64,000 bases of DNA from Anagrus nilaparvatae (lineage: Eukaryota; Arthropoda; Insecta; Hymenoptera; Mymaridae): contig JAKSXM010000246.1 of the NCBI GenBank assembly GCA_022575985.1, positions 12,356,001 through 12,420,000 of the forward strand. Direction: 5' to 3'. How positions within the stretch are numbered: position 1 is the stretch's first letter; every line of letters begins with the position of its first letter. The position numbers were made by a program, and so were the translations under genes. Shown here in pieces: positions 35,115-45,755 of the stretch. Under the pieces are notes generated by a model, which saw nothing but the letters and a program-made list of their open reading frames with translations, did no database searches and was not told the origin of the DNA.

Positions 35115-36190
35115 AGACTAATTAGGATTTAGGGAGTACTGACATATTAACTGTTAGATAAAAAATTTATTGCAGAGGATTTTTACAGTGTACTTAAGTA
35201 TCTTATTATTGTAGAAATAAAATATGCATTATTAACAACAAATAGCAATGCTTGCTTTAAATGAAATGTGTTAAAATTTATATTTATAACATATTTACAG
35301 ATATTTTATGACGAAAGAATAACTCTTGTGTATTAATTTTTATTTTTTGCTTTTATTTATCTACAAGTCTTTACAATTATTGGTTACCTAGAATACTCAA
35401 AATTTCAATGATAAACAAAGTCAAATTTTTTTTGTGGTAGGTATAAATAATAACAATTTCAAATAACATACCTGCGAAAAATATTTACTTACGCGCCTTC
35501 AAAGTTTCAAACACATAAAGTCCTAACCTCAAAAATAAATAAGATAATTTAGTATTACAGTAAACGATAACGAAGTAAGAACGTGAATTCAATTTAAACA
35601 TTAATATACATAGAGATTTAAGATATTATTAAAATTTTAATTAAACATGGAATACAAGTGCGAAAAGTGCTCAAAAACTTATAAATCTAAGCAATCACTT
35701 AACCAGCATAAAAAAATTCACTCTGGTCTAATGCATTTCGGATGCCAATATTGCAACAAGAAATTCTATCAAAAATTTGAATTGATGAAACATCTTCCAG
35801 TTCACACTGGTGAAAGACCATACAAATGTTTGCAATGTAACAAAACTTTTAAACACAACAGTGGCCTTTACAATCATAAAAAAATTCACTCTGTTCTAAA
35901 GCAATTTAATTGCCAACATTGCAACAAACAATTTTTTCAGAGAAATAATTTGATACAACACCTCCGAGTTCACACTAGTGAAAGACCATACAAATGTTCG
36001 CAGTGTAACAAAAATTTTATTCAAAAAGGTCATCTTCAGACTCATGAAAAAATTCACTCTGGTCTAAAAGAATTTGAATGCGATAATTGCGACAAGAAAT
36101 TCATTCAAAAATCCGTATTAATGAGTCATCTTCTAATTCACACTGGTGAAAGACCATACAAATGTTTACTCTAACAAAAATAACCACGTA

Positions 36191-36311
36191 GTCCGACTCC
36201 CTAAATCAGGGAGTCCGACTCCCTGAATTCAGGGAGTCGGACTCCCTGTTTTAGAGAGTTAACTCCCTGATTTAGGGAGTTAACTCCCTGAATTAGAGAG
36301 TCCGACTCCCT
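36191..36311. repeat. Subterminal array of perfect short palindromes (left)
   Basis: GGGAGTCCGACTCCC, GGGAGTCGGACTCCC and GGGAGTTAACTCCC alternate, separated by TGAATTCA- or TGATTTA-type linkers. Each 14-15-mer is its own reverse complement or nearly so. The same words, inverted in order, are at 38873-39000 and in short form at 37676-37725. Confidence 0.85.
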
Positions 36312-36337
36312 GAATAAAATAAATTAAAAACATGAAA

Positions 36338-37235
36338 AAAGAAACTTTCCACATTACCTGGGGGTTTTCAAGGTTGAGAAAAACGTTTTTATTAAAGAAA
36401 ATTTTCATTTTTTTACCCCAGCATATTTTCCCATTTTCCAAGATGGCGGATCGTAAAATATATTTAAAAAAACTTTCTACATTACCTGGGGGTTTTCGAG
36501 GTTGAGAAAAACGATTTTCTGAATGAAAATTTTCATTTTTTCACCCCAACATGTTTTCCGATTTTCCAAGATGGCGGACCAAAAAAAAGGAAAAACAACT
36601 TTCTACATTACCTGGGGGTTTTAGAGGTTGAGAAAAACGATTTCCTGAATGAAAATTTTCATTTTTTCACCCCAACATGTTTTCCGATTTTCCAAGATGG
36701 CGGACAAAAAAAACAGGAAAAAACAACTTTCTACGTTAACTGGGGGTTTTCGAGGTTGAGAAAAACGATTTTCTGAATGAAAATTTTCATTTTTTCACCA
36801 CAACATGTTTTCCGATTTTCCAAGATGGCAGAAAAAAAAAACAGGAAAAAACAACTTTCTACGTTACCTGGGGGTTTTCGAGGTTGAGAAAAACGAATTT
36901 ATAAATGAAAATTTTCTTTTTTTAACTCCAGCATGTTTTCCGATTTTCCAAGATGGCGGATCAAAAAACTGATAAAAAGGAACTTTCTACATTACCTGGG
37001 GGTTTTAGAGGCTGAGAAAAACGAATTTATAAATGAAAATTTTCTTTTTTTCACTCCTGAATATTTTCCGATTTTCCAAGATGGCGGATCAAAAAACTAA
37101 AAAAAATGAACTTTCTACATTACCTGGGGGTTTTAGAGGTTGAGAATAACGTTTTTATGGATCAAAAGTTCAATTTTTTCACCCCAGCATATTTCCGATT
37201 TTCCAAGATAGTGAAACAAAAATAGCTAATAAAAA
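36338..37235 (+). repeat. ~128-bp tandem repeats with CCAAGATGGCGGA (left arm)
   Basis: Seven units with period 126-128 bp. Each has CTTTCTACATTACCTGGGGG, GAGGTTGAGAAAAACG, GAAAATTTTC, TTTTTTCACCCCA and TTTTCCGATTTTCCAAGATGGCGGA. The last block fits the YY1/Pho-type consensus (AAGATGGCGGC). Confidence 0.88.
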
Positions 37236-37747
37236 TAATCAAATCGTATATTTCCCTAAATTCAGTGACTTTACTTCTGAATAAAATGAAATAAAATAAT
37301 ATGTAAATAAAATATATTTAATTTTGCAAATACATGTCAAAAATTACAGCATTAGAATTTTAAAATAGGCATAACAAGTTCCTAAATAAATAAGTACAAG
37401 GAGAGTTATTAATTGAAATTGATTAATTGTTTTTTTGTTTATGATTAACATTGGAATTAAATGTGCCTTTGAAGATTAAATTTTTACATATGTATATAGT
37501 TGCATATGTTAATTTTTTTATTTTATTATACTTTACAATTGAATACATTTTTTTACAAATTTCTTATTTTCTGTGTTTTAATCCACCATTTTGAAAATTC
37601 GGAAAATATTCAGGATTGAAAAAATGAAAATTTTAATTTAACTGAAATGAAAATTTAAATTTAAATTTAATTTAACTCTCTAATTCAGGGAGTTAACTCC
37701 CTAAAATTTAGGGAGTCGGACTACGTGGTTATTTTTGTTACACTGTA

Positions 37748-37945
37748 TACAGTGTAACAAAACTTTTACTCAATCAAGTAATCTTCAGACTCATGAAAAA
37801 ATTCACTCTGGTCTAAAAGAATTTAAATGCGATAATTGCGACAAGAAATTTATTGAAAAAACTGATTAGAAAAAACATCTTCGAGTTCACGCTGGCGAAA
37901 AACCATACAAATGTTTGCAGTGTAACAAAATTTTTACCCAATCAA
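37748..37945 (+). pseudogene. Zinc-finger exon fragment trapped between transposon ends
   Basis: A 198-bp copy of the host exon at 39020-39217 (QCNKTFTQSSNLQTHEKIHS...), nearly identical base for base, preceded by the same transposon end. It differs by TAG for TTG at codon '..KTD-stop-KKHL' (37866) and ends abruptly in the inverted tandem repeats. It records a duplication of flank plus transposon end. Confidence 0.85.
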
Positions 37946-38860
37946 AGTTGTTTTTTCCTGTTTTTTTTGTCCGCCATCTTGGAAAATCGGAAAACACTTT
38001 GGGGTGAAAAAATGAAAATTTTCATTCAGAAAATCGTTTTTTTCAACCTCGAAAACCCCCAGGTAACGTAGAAAGTTCCTTTTTTTTAGTTTGAAGATCC
38101 GCCATCTTGGAGAATCGGAAAATATTCAGGAATGAAAAAAAGAAAATTTTCATTCATAAAAACGTTTTTCTCAACCTGGAAAATCCCCGTGTAATGTAGA
38201 AAGTTTTTTTAATATATTTTACGATCCGCCATTTTGGAAAATGGGAAAATATGCTGGGGTAAAAAAATGAAAATTTTCTTTAATAAAAACGTTTTTCTCA
38301 ACCTCGAAAACCCCCAGGTAACGTAGAAAGTTGTTTTTTCCTGTTTTTTTTGGTCCACCATCTTGGAAAATCGGAAAACATGTTGGGGTGAAAAAATGAA
38401 AATTTTCATTCAGAAAATCGTTTTTCTCAACCTCTAAAACCCCCAGGTAATGTAGAAAGTTGTTTTTCCTTTTTTTTGGTACGCCATCTTGGAAAATCGG
38501 AAAACATGTTGGGGTGAAAAAATGAAAATTTTCATTCAGAAAATCGTTTTTCTCAACCTCGAAAACCCCCAGGTAATGTAGAAAGTTCCTTTTTTTCAGT
38601 TTGATGATCCGCCATCTTGGAAAATCGGAAAATATTCAGGAGTGAAAAAAAGAAAATTTTCATTCATAAAAACGTTTTTCTCAACCTGGAAAACCCCCGT
38701 GTAATGTAGAAAGTTTTTTTTATATATTTTACGATCCGCCATCTTGGAAAATGGGAAAATATGCTGGGGTAAAAAAATGAAAATTTTCTTTAATAAAAAC
38801 GTTTTTCTCAACCTCGAAAACCCCCAGGTAATGTGGAAAGTTTCTTTTTTCATGTTTTTA
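37946..38860 (-). repeat. ~127-bp tandem repeats (right arm, inverted)
   Basis: Seven inverted units (TCCGCCATCTTGGAAAATCG, TTTTTCTCAACCTCGAAAAC, CCCCAGGTAATGTAGAAAG). The frames read on either strand here are made of the repeat and are not genes. Confidence 0.88.
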
Positions 38861-39884
38861 ATTTATTTTATTCAGGGAGTCGGACTCTCTAATTCAGGGA
38901 GTTAATTCCCTAAATCAGGGAGTTAACTCTCTAAAACAGGGAGTCCGACTCCCTGAATTCAGGGAGTCGGACTCCCTGATTTAGGGAGTCGGACTACGTG
39001 GTTATTTTTGTTACACTGTATACAGTGTAACAAAACTTTTACTCAATCAAGTAATCTTCAGACTCATGAAAAAATTCACTCTGGTCTAAAAGAATTTAAA
39101 TGCGATAATTGCGACAAGAAATTTATTGAAAAAACTGATTTGAAAAAACATCTTCGAGTTCACGCTGGCGAAAAACCATACAAATGTTTGCAGTGTAACA
39201 AAATTTTTACCCAATCAAGTAGTCTTCGGACTCATGAAAAAATTCACTCTGGTAAAAAGAATTTTGAATGTGATAATTGCAATAAGAAATTTGTTCGAAA
39301 ATCCGACTTAATGAGTCATCTTCCAGTTCACACTGGTGAAAGACCATACAAATGTGTACAGTGTAACAAAACTTTTACCCAATCAAGTAATCTTCATACT
39401 CATAAAAAAATTCACTCTGGTATAAAAGAATTTAAATGCGACAATTGCAGTAAGACATTTGTTCGAAAATCCGATTTAATGAGTCATCTTCTAGTTCACA
39501 CTGGTGAAAGACTATACAAATGTTTGCAGTGTAATAAAACTTTTAAACAATCAAGTAATCTTCATACTCATGAAAAAATTCACTCTGGTATAAAAGAATT
39601 TAAATGCGATAATTGCAGTAAGAAATTTGTTCGAAAATCCGAATTAATGAGTCATCTTCTAGTTTACACTGGTGAAAGACCATACAAATGTTTGCAGTGT
39701 GATAAAACTTTTAAACAATCAAGCAACCTTCGTAGGCATGAAAAAAATCACTCTAGTATAAGGAATTTTGGATGTATTGATTGCGGCAAGAAATTCATTC
39801 AAAAATCTGATTTAATGAGACATCTTTTAGTTCACACTGGTGAAAGACCACACAAATGTTTGCAGTGTACTCACAATATACAAA

Positions 39885-41300
39885 ATGGCGGCACGCGACA
39901 AACTGCTGTCAAACCAAGCTTCGAGTGTTTTTTACAGTTGTCATCCGAGACAACCAGTTGCATGTGTTATTTGTTTAATATGTGAACGTGCCTATCATTT
40001 ATCCGATTTTATTAAATTAAAAAATGGTAAATTTGTCTCTAACCTATTCGTTATTTGTAATAATCACGAAGACGACTTAGACATAACCTATAATTTATGT
40101 GAAAGTGATTTAACTGAAAATGTGCGTTTACTTATAACACAGATAAAATTATTTGAAATCGACAAATACAAATGTGAATTGAACAAAAGTATCGCAGCTT
40201 CAGTATCTAATAATGATACTAACCATGAGTCTACCTTTTTGTGCAACGACGATGACTATGCAGCATTGAAATCTGAAAATTTATTACAAAAACAACTAAT
40301 CTCAGAGCTGCAAGAGAAAAATACTCTTTTAAGGGAAAAGATCGAAAATCTAACAGATGAAAATAAGAACAGAACATATGCGAATGTCACCAGCAATAAA
40401 AACCCTATAAGTATTCCTAGTATTATTATTACTCCTAAGAACAAAGACAAGAATAATATCACTGATTCATACAATAACATAACAAATTTTTTACAAAAAA
40501 ACACAACGCTTCCTATAAAAGAAGTGCATGCTAATAATAATAAGGGGAATATAGAAGTTAAATGTGTCTCTCAGGAAGACACAAACAGAATAGAAAATAT
40601 ATTAAAAACAAGTGTTAGTACCTTATATGACATTGACATTGAAAAAAAAAATAATAAACCTCGTATAAAAGCCGTAGGTATAGAAAATGAAATGTCTCTT
40701 GATGAGATAGAAGAAGACATCAATAACCGGAATTTTTATTGTTATGAAAATAAATGTAAAGTTCTTCATACATATAAAAATAAGAACAATAATACATACA
40801 CAGCATTTATTGAATTAGATAGTGATTTGTATGCGCATATTGCTAATAATGACTTTTTTATTTTTATCGGGCATAAACACTGTAAGTGCTTTACAGATTT
40901 TAACGTAAAACCGTGTTTAAAATGCGGCAGTTTTACGCATAACTTTAAAAAGTGTCAAAATGCTGAAATCTGTATCAATTGTGGTGGAAATCATCCTCTG
41001 AATAAGTGTCATAACGATAAAATTAAATGCGTTAATTGCATATATTCAAACTCAAAATCTAAAATAAAAAAAGATGTTAATCATTCTATAACAGACATAG
41101 ATAATTGTAATTGCCTTAAAAATAAAATTCAGACAATTATCAATAACACAGACTTTCCTTTCTGTCCTACACTACCAAAGTACCTAAATGGTATTAAAAA
41201 TTTTCTACAAAAAACTTCACAAGATAAAAGTAACAACAAAATCAAAAGAAAAAATAAAACTAGGTCAAGTACTAAACCAAATTCAACAATGAAGAAATAG
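39885..41300 (+). CDS. LINE ORF1: nucleic-acid-binding protein, 471 aa
   Basis: Starts ATGGCGGCACGCGAC. The N-terminus has a Cys/His cluster (CVICLICERAYHLSDF...VICNNHEDD) that looks like a degenerate PHD/RING-type finger. Around residues 127-165 a heptad-patterned segment (LLQKQLISELQEKNTLLREK) predicts a coiled coil for trimer or dimer assembly. Near residues 344-390 are CCHC knuckles (CLKCGSFTHNFKKC, CINCGGNHPLNKC) and a following CVNC, then a basic tail. This order is common in ORF1 proteins that coat LINE RNA. The upstream zinc-finger frame runs into it out of its own context, so the ATG at 39885 is chosen, not an upstream codon. Confidence 0.8.
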   Translation: MAARDKLLSNQASSVFYSCHPRQPVACVICLICERAYHLSDFIKLKNGKFVSNLFVICNNHEDDLDITYNLCESDLTENVRLLITQIKLFEIDKYKCELNKSIAASVSNNDTNHESTFLCNDDDYAALKSENLLQKQLISELQEKNTLLREKIENLTDENKNRTYANVTSNKNPISIPSIIITPKNKDKNNITDSYNNITNFLQKNTTLPIKEVHANNNKGNIEVKCVSQEDTNRIENILKTSVSTLYDIDIEKKNNKPRIKAVGIENEMSLDEIEEDINNRNFYCYENKCKVLHTYKNKNNNTYTAFIELDSDLYAHIANNDFFIFIGHKHCKCFTDFNVKPCLKCGSFTHNFKKCQNAEICINCGGNHPLNKCHNDKIKCVNCIYSNSKSKIKKDVNHSITDIDNCNCLKNKIQTIINNTDFPFCPTLPKYLNGIKNFLQKTSQDKSNNKIKRKNKTRSSTKPNSTMKK

Positions 41301-41446
41301 AAAACATTGATGAAGCTGTACAACGTGAAGTTAACCAGATATTTGAAGAAGATGAAGAATTTAATTTAGAAAATTTTAAAGTTGAGTATGAACATCATGA
41401 TATTAATTGTCTCAATGAACGTCTCAGCCCCTCAAATTTTACAATC

Positions 41447-44194
41447 ATGCACTTAAATATAAGAAGCCTGAATGCTAACTTTGAGGAGCTGGAGGTTCTA
41501 TTGGACAAATTAAAAATAAAACCTTCAATTATTGTTTGTTCTGAGACATGGCTTCTCCAATGTCCTCAATATTTTAACTTATTAGGTTATCATATGTATT
41601 ATAATGAATCGAAGCTCAACAAAGCAGATGGTTCAGTAATATATATAAAGTCTAATTTTGAACACCAAATTGAAAATGTTGTAATAGATAATGTAAAATT
41701 TTTAAGCATAAATCTTAAACTACAAAACACTTGTTACAAAATAACCTCAACCTATAGATGTCACCAAATAAATAAAGAAAAAGCTAAAATTGAAGCTTAT
41801 ACTAAAAGTCTTCATAAATTTTTAATTAACAACAAAAAGATTAAAAATCATTTAATTATTGGGGATTTTAATATTGATATACTGAATAATGATACTCACA
41901 GTCAGGATTTCATGAATAACTTTTTTGAAAATGAATTCATACCATTATTTAATCATGTTACAAGACCTAACCAATCCAACATCAATGGTGGCACTTGTAT
42001 TGATAACATGTTCATAAAATCTTCTAATTCTAATGTAGAATCGCATAAATTAAACCAATTATTCGGTGATCATTATCCTATATTTGCGTCTTTCAATCTT
42101 AACTTCTCCCAGAATTTAAATGATTTTAACTCTAACTATATTGATTATAAAAAATTAAACATTTTGGCTTCAAGATTTGACTGGAATTCAGTTTATAATA
42201 TAACTGATCCTGATCATGCTTTAGATTACATTATTGAAGCTTTAAAATATTTCGTTTTAAATTCAACTAAGTCTAATAAAATAACAAAAAATCATAGACT
42301 TAAAAAAAGGCAACCTTGGATTACTAACGGGATAATTCATTCTTCTATTACTAAAAATAAATTATTTGATAAGACAAGAAAAAATCCTGATAATCAGTTA
42401 TATAAACTTGAATATAAATTATACTTAAAAAACTATAAAAAAACTCTATTAATAGCTAAAGCTAATTACAATAGAAAACAAGTACAAGACAGACTAGACA
42501 ATGCTAGAAAACTTTGGCAATTCATTAATTCAAAAATCAATATAAAAACCAAAAATAAATTACAAATCAATTATTTAACTACTGAAAATAACAACAAAAT
42601 ATATCAAAAGAAAGAAATTGCAAATGAATTTAATAGTTTCTATAGTAATATAGGCAATAAATTGGCTTCTAAAATCAAAAAAGAACCCCTCAATTTAAAA
42701 CTAATTAAAAAATGTAATGGCACTTTCTATTTAAATCCCACATCCTCAATGGAAATTTTTACCATATTAAAAAATATGCCAAACAAGGCTGGTGGTGTGG
42801 ATAATTTGAATACGAAGGTGTTAAAAAAACTTGCCCCTTACATTGTACAACCGCTTGAATATATCTTTAACCTATGTTTTATTTATGAAAAATGGCCTGC
42901 CAGACTTAAAATCGCTGATATTATCCCGATTTATAAAAGTGGTGATATACATTGCACTACAAATTACAGACCCATATCATTAATTTCTAATTTAGCAAAA
43001 ATACTTGAAAAAATAGTACATGTCAGAATCCTTAGCTTTTTAAATAAACATAACATATTATCAAACAACCAATTTGGTTTCAGGAAAAATATTGGCACTA
43101 AAGACGCCTTAGCGAGCATCACGAATACATTATATGAAAATATAAATAAAAGCTTACCAACGGTTGTAACATACCTGGATCTCGCTAAAGCGTTTGATAC
43201 TATCCAGTATAAAATTCTTTACAATAAACTCTATTATTATGGATTTAGGGGTAAAATCCTAAACCTTATTACAAATTACTTAACTAATCGTCTGCAATGT
43301 GTCATTGTTGACAAGATAAAAAGTAATTATTCCATTGTAACTATGGGTCTGCCGCAAGGTACCATACTTGGACCATTACTTTTTATCATATATATTAACG
43401 ATATTTTTAATATTATTCCTGAAGAAATGATAATATCTTATGCTGATGATACGGCTGTAATCTGTAGTGATAAAACGTGGAAATTGACTGAAATTAAAAT
43501 GATTAACTATCTTGCGATTGTTTACGATTGGTTAAATGCCAACAAACTATCTTTAAATCTGGATAAGTCAGTATTTATAACATACGGTTCATACAAAAAT
43601 AGCTTGCCTATAGAAATAGATATAAAAATTGGTAATTATAGTTTAAACAGAGTTACTAATTGTAAGTATTTGGGCGTTTATTTTGACTGTTACTTAAGAT
43701 GGGACATCCAGATTTTATTAACAGTTAAACGCACCAGATACTTACTCTTTGTACTGAGGAAAATGTCTTTATATATGCAAAAAAAAGTTCTCAGAATGAT
43801 TTACTTTGCATTATTTGAAAACGTTGCTTTCTATGGAATAATTGCATGGGGTGGTGCTTATAAGAATGTTTTAAGCCCCTTAATAAATTTGCATAACCGC
43901 CTCATAAAATTAATTCAATTTCCGGAAATAAACTTTTTAACTATTAATCAATTATATATACTACAATCTCTCACTTTTCACTATGATGAATTAAAAAATC
44001 TCTTTATAAAGTCTGAAAAAAATACGAGATATAAAAGTCTAAGTCTGCCTAAAATCATTAAAACTGTTAATTTTAAAAGTAATAGAATAGTTGCCTTACA
44101 AAATTTCAATAAGTTACCAAATAGTCTAAAAACCCTAGATGGGAAAAAAGAGACTATTAAAAAAAAAATCAAACAACATCTCTTAGTAAATTAA
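41447..44194 (+). CDS. LINE ORF2: AP-type endonuclease and reverse transcriptase, 915 aa
   Basis: Endonuclease, residues ~1-225: HLNIRSLNANFEELE, SETWL, GDFNIDILN and FGDHYPIF supply the catalytic Asn, Glu, Asp and Asp-His positions. Reverse transcriptase, ~440-720: NYRPISLISNLAKILEK, NQFGFRKN, YLDLAKAFDTI, GLPQGTILGPLLF and the active-site YADD at residue 665, then the thumb region to the C-terminus. No RNase H motif is evident. The ORF cuts target DNA and copies the LINE RNA in place. The frame is open upstream of the first ATG back to 41277 (KFNNEEIENIDEAVQR...), overlapping the end of ORF1 in the -1 frame, so translation may begin by frameshift or reinitiation rather than at 41447. Confidence 0.9.
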   Translation: MHLNIRSLNANFEELEVLLDKLKIKPSIIVCSETWLLQCPQYFNLLGYHMYYNESKLNKADGSVIYIKSNFEHQIENVVIDNVKFLSINLKLQNTCYKITSTYRCHQINKEKAKIEAYTKSLHKFLINNKKIKNHLIIGDFNIDILNNDTHSQDFMNNFFENEFIPLFNHVTRPNQSNINGGTCIDNMFIKSSNSNVESHKLNQLFGDHYPIFASFNLNFSQNLNDFNSNYIDYKKLNILASRFDWNSVYNITDPDHALDYIIEALKYFVLNSTKSNKITKNHRLKKRQPWITNGIIHSSITKNKLFDKTRKNPDNQLYKLEYKLYLKNYKKTLLIAKANYNRKQVQDRLDNARKLWQFINSKINIKTKNKLQINYLTTENNNKIYQKKEIANEFNSFYSNIGNKLASKIKKEPLNLKLIKKCNGTFYLNPTSSMEIFTILKNMPNKAGGVDNLNTKVLKKLAPYIVQPLEYIFNLCFIYEKWPARLKIADIIPIYKSGDIHCTTNYRPISLISNLAKILEKIVHVRILSFLNKHNILSNNQFGFRKNIGTKDALASITNTLYENINKSLPTVVTYLDLAKAFDTIQYKILYNKLYYYGFRGKILNLITNYLTNRLQCVIVDKIKSNYSIVTMGLPQGTILGPLLFIIYINDIFNIIPEEMIISYADDTAVICSDKTWKLTEIKMINYLAIVYDWLNANKLSLNLDKSVFITYGSYKNSLPIEIDIKIGNYSLNRVTNCKYLGVYFDCYLRWDIQILLTVKRTRYLLFVLRKMSLYMQKKVLRMIYFALFENVAFYGIIAWGGAYKNVLSPLINLHNRLIKLIQFPEINFLTINQLYILQSLTFHYDELKNLFIKSEKNTRYKSLSLPKIIKTVNFKSNRIVALQNFNKLPNSLKTLDGKKETIKKKIKQHLLVN

Positions 44195-45755
44195 CACAAT
44201 TTTTAGTTTTATATTATGTTAAAAAAAAAAAAAAAAAAAAAAAGAAATAATAAAAATTTTATACTAAATGTTATATATTAACTACTATAAACGTTTATCC
44301 CCTTAAGGGATCCAAAAATTAATATTATATTAAATTAATAATCTATTTTATTTTATTTTTTTTCTCTCTATTGTACTATTTAATTTTAAGAATTTTTATA
44401 TTTTATATTATAAGCCAGAACATGCGCACAGGTGATTTGTATTCACTTCAGCATATTACTTATACTTATGAATTACTTTGTCATTACTTTGTAAGTTTAT
44501 AATTATACTGTAAATCTACTGGTCAAATAAATAAATAAAATAAATAAATACTAAAACTTTTAGATATTTTAATAGTCTTAAATATCATAAAAAAACTTAT
44601 CATTTAAGGAACAACTCGAAACTTTGCCAAAAAACGGTTAAAGAAAAGTTTATTAATCAGGATTTAACTAATAAACAGAAGAAAGCAGCATCAAACAGAG
44701 TCAGCATTGAGAAATCTAAAATGGAGTTAAGGATACTAACATTAAATGAGGATGATAACCGTGATGGTAACAATTTAAAAGCAAGTAAGTCTTAAAAATA
44801 TGTTTAGCATAATTTGAATCATAAATTAATAATTACTAATGATTGTTATTTATAGCAAAAATCGGAAATATTAATCTTATCGATGATATTGATATTAAAG
44901 AAGAAAAATATTGTGGTCCTGACTTGACTGAAATTAATTTTGATGAATTAGAAATGACTGACGGAGAAAAGATAGAGGATAAAAGTTTGAGTAAAACTTA
45001 TTACGATTGTAATAATTGTAGAAAATCTTTTAGTCTTAAGATTTCTTTAATTGATCACCTTATTTAAAACTCACACAGAAAAAATGAAATCAAGTATTTT
45101 TACTAAAATGCAAACAAGCAATAAAAACACTGGAAAAAAATTAGTTCGTCAGGTTTCTTCTAGTAAACAAAAACAAGAATCATATTTAAAAATTGATAAC
45201 AATTCTGGAGCTGCGCCAATGATTGAGGAGAATACAAGGACTAGAGATGCAGAATTGAGTGAAAATGAAAAAAAATTAAAAGCAAGTAAGTAAAGAAAAT
45301 ATTTAATTCAGTATCAGAATGTTCAGCTAATTGTTTCATATTATCCAGAAGAAGCAAAATCTACAGAAGAAGTGGATACTGTTTACGAAAATGTGATCGA
45401 AATTAAAGAGGAAAAGTATTGTGGCCCAGACTTGCTTGGAATAAGTTTTGAAGACCTTGGACTGACTGATGAAGAAAATATAGCTGTTCTAGTAGAAGAA
45501 TTGATAAGAAAGAAGCAGCCTAATATATCCAATGATAAGTTAGAGAACTTGAAAAACAATTTTAAGAATTATTTAAAATATTTGTTAGAATCATAAATTA
45601 CTTTTTATATTTATGTTTAATTTTTGAAAGACTTCTCAGGATTACTTGAAAAATTAGCCCATTCTGTAAACTTTCATTGTTAGTTTTAAATTAGTATAAA
45701 AATAACGTACTGGATATTGTAAATTACCAAAATATCGTATTTACAATACCGCTAC

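Larger units (their letters stand above)
36169..39022. mobile_element. Compound foldback transposon inserted in a zinc-finger codon
   Basis: The outer ends are TAACAAAAATAACCACGTAG at 36172 and its inverse ending at ~39013. Inside each end is an array of GGGAGTC-type palindromes, then ~128-bp tandem repeats facing each other. An additional right end (GTGGTTATTTTTGTTACACTG) occurs at 37726-37746, followed by a 198-bp piece of host finger exon, so the structure is a duplicated or recombined element rather than a single insertion. Flanking bases are compatible with a TA duplication (TTTA|CTC ... CTGTA|TACAG) but not decisive. No transposase. Confidence 0.72.
39872..44548 (+). mobile_element. LINE (non-LTR retrotransposon) inserted in the last finger of copy D
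   Basis: Bounded by a TACT direct repeat (39868-39871, 44549-44552); the uninterrupted site is seen in copy B (GTGTACTAAAACTTTTAG). It is 4677 bp, with ORF1, then ORF2 (endonuclease and reverse transcriptase), a run of ~23 A at 44221, ~270 bp more of 3' UTR, and a tail of AAATA/AAAT repeats. The short-repeat tail and two-ORF layout suggest the CR1/L2/jockey part of non-LTR diversity. Both ORFs are open, so the copy is young. Only 13 bp precede ORF1, so it may lack its 5' UTR. Confidence 0.88.
35647..45596 (+). pseudogene. C2H2 zinc-finger gene copy D (two insertions and a frameshift)
   Basis: ATG at 35647 (MEYKCEKCSKTYKSKQ...) opens six fingers to 36168, where a foldback transposon interrupts a YKCL-QC finger. 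The array resumes at 39023 (QCNKTFTQSSNLQTH) and runs ten fingers to 39871, where a LINE splits the last finger after HKCLQCT. KTFRYFNSLKYHKKTYH and the tail follow at 44553-44784. Exon 2 is 44856-45285 and exon 3 45349-45596. Without the insertions the gene would have 17 fingers in exon 1. Other lesions: a 4-base insertion in exon 2 creating TAA at 45064, inside the lone finger, and one finger whose last His is Tyr (LLVY). A start can only be placed for the 5' part, which would give a 175-aa truncated protein. Confidence 0.82.

Noticed and set aside
37853..38853. Frames with MKIFIFSPQH / FLLKKIFIFLPQHIFPFSKMAD repeats
   Set aside because: Created by the 128-bp tandem repeats in both orientations; no start context or family.
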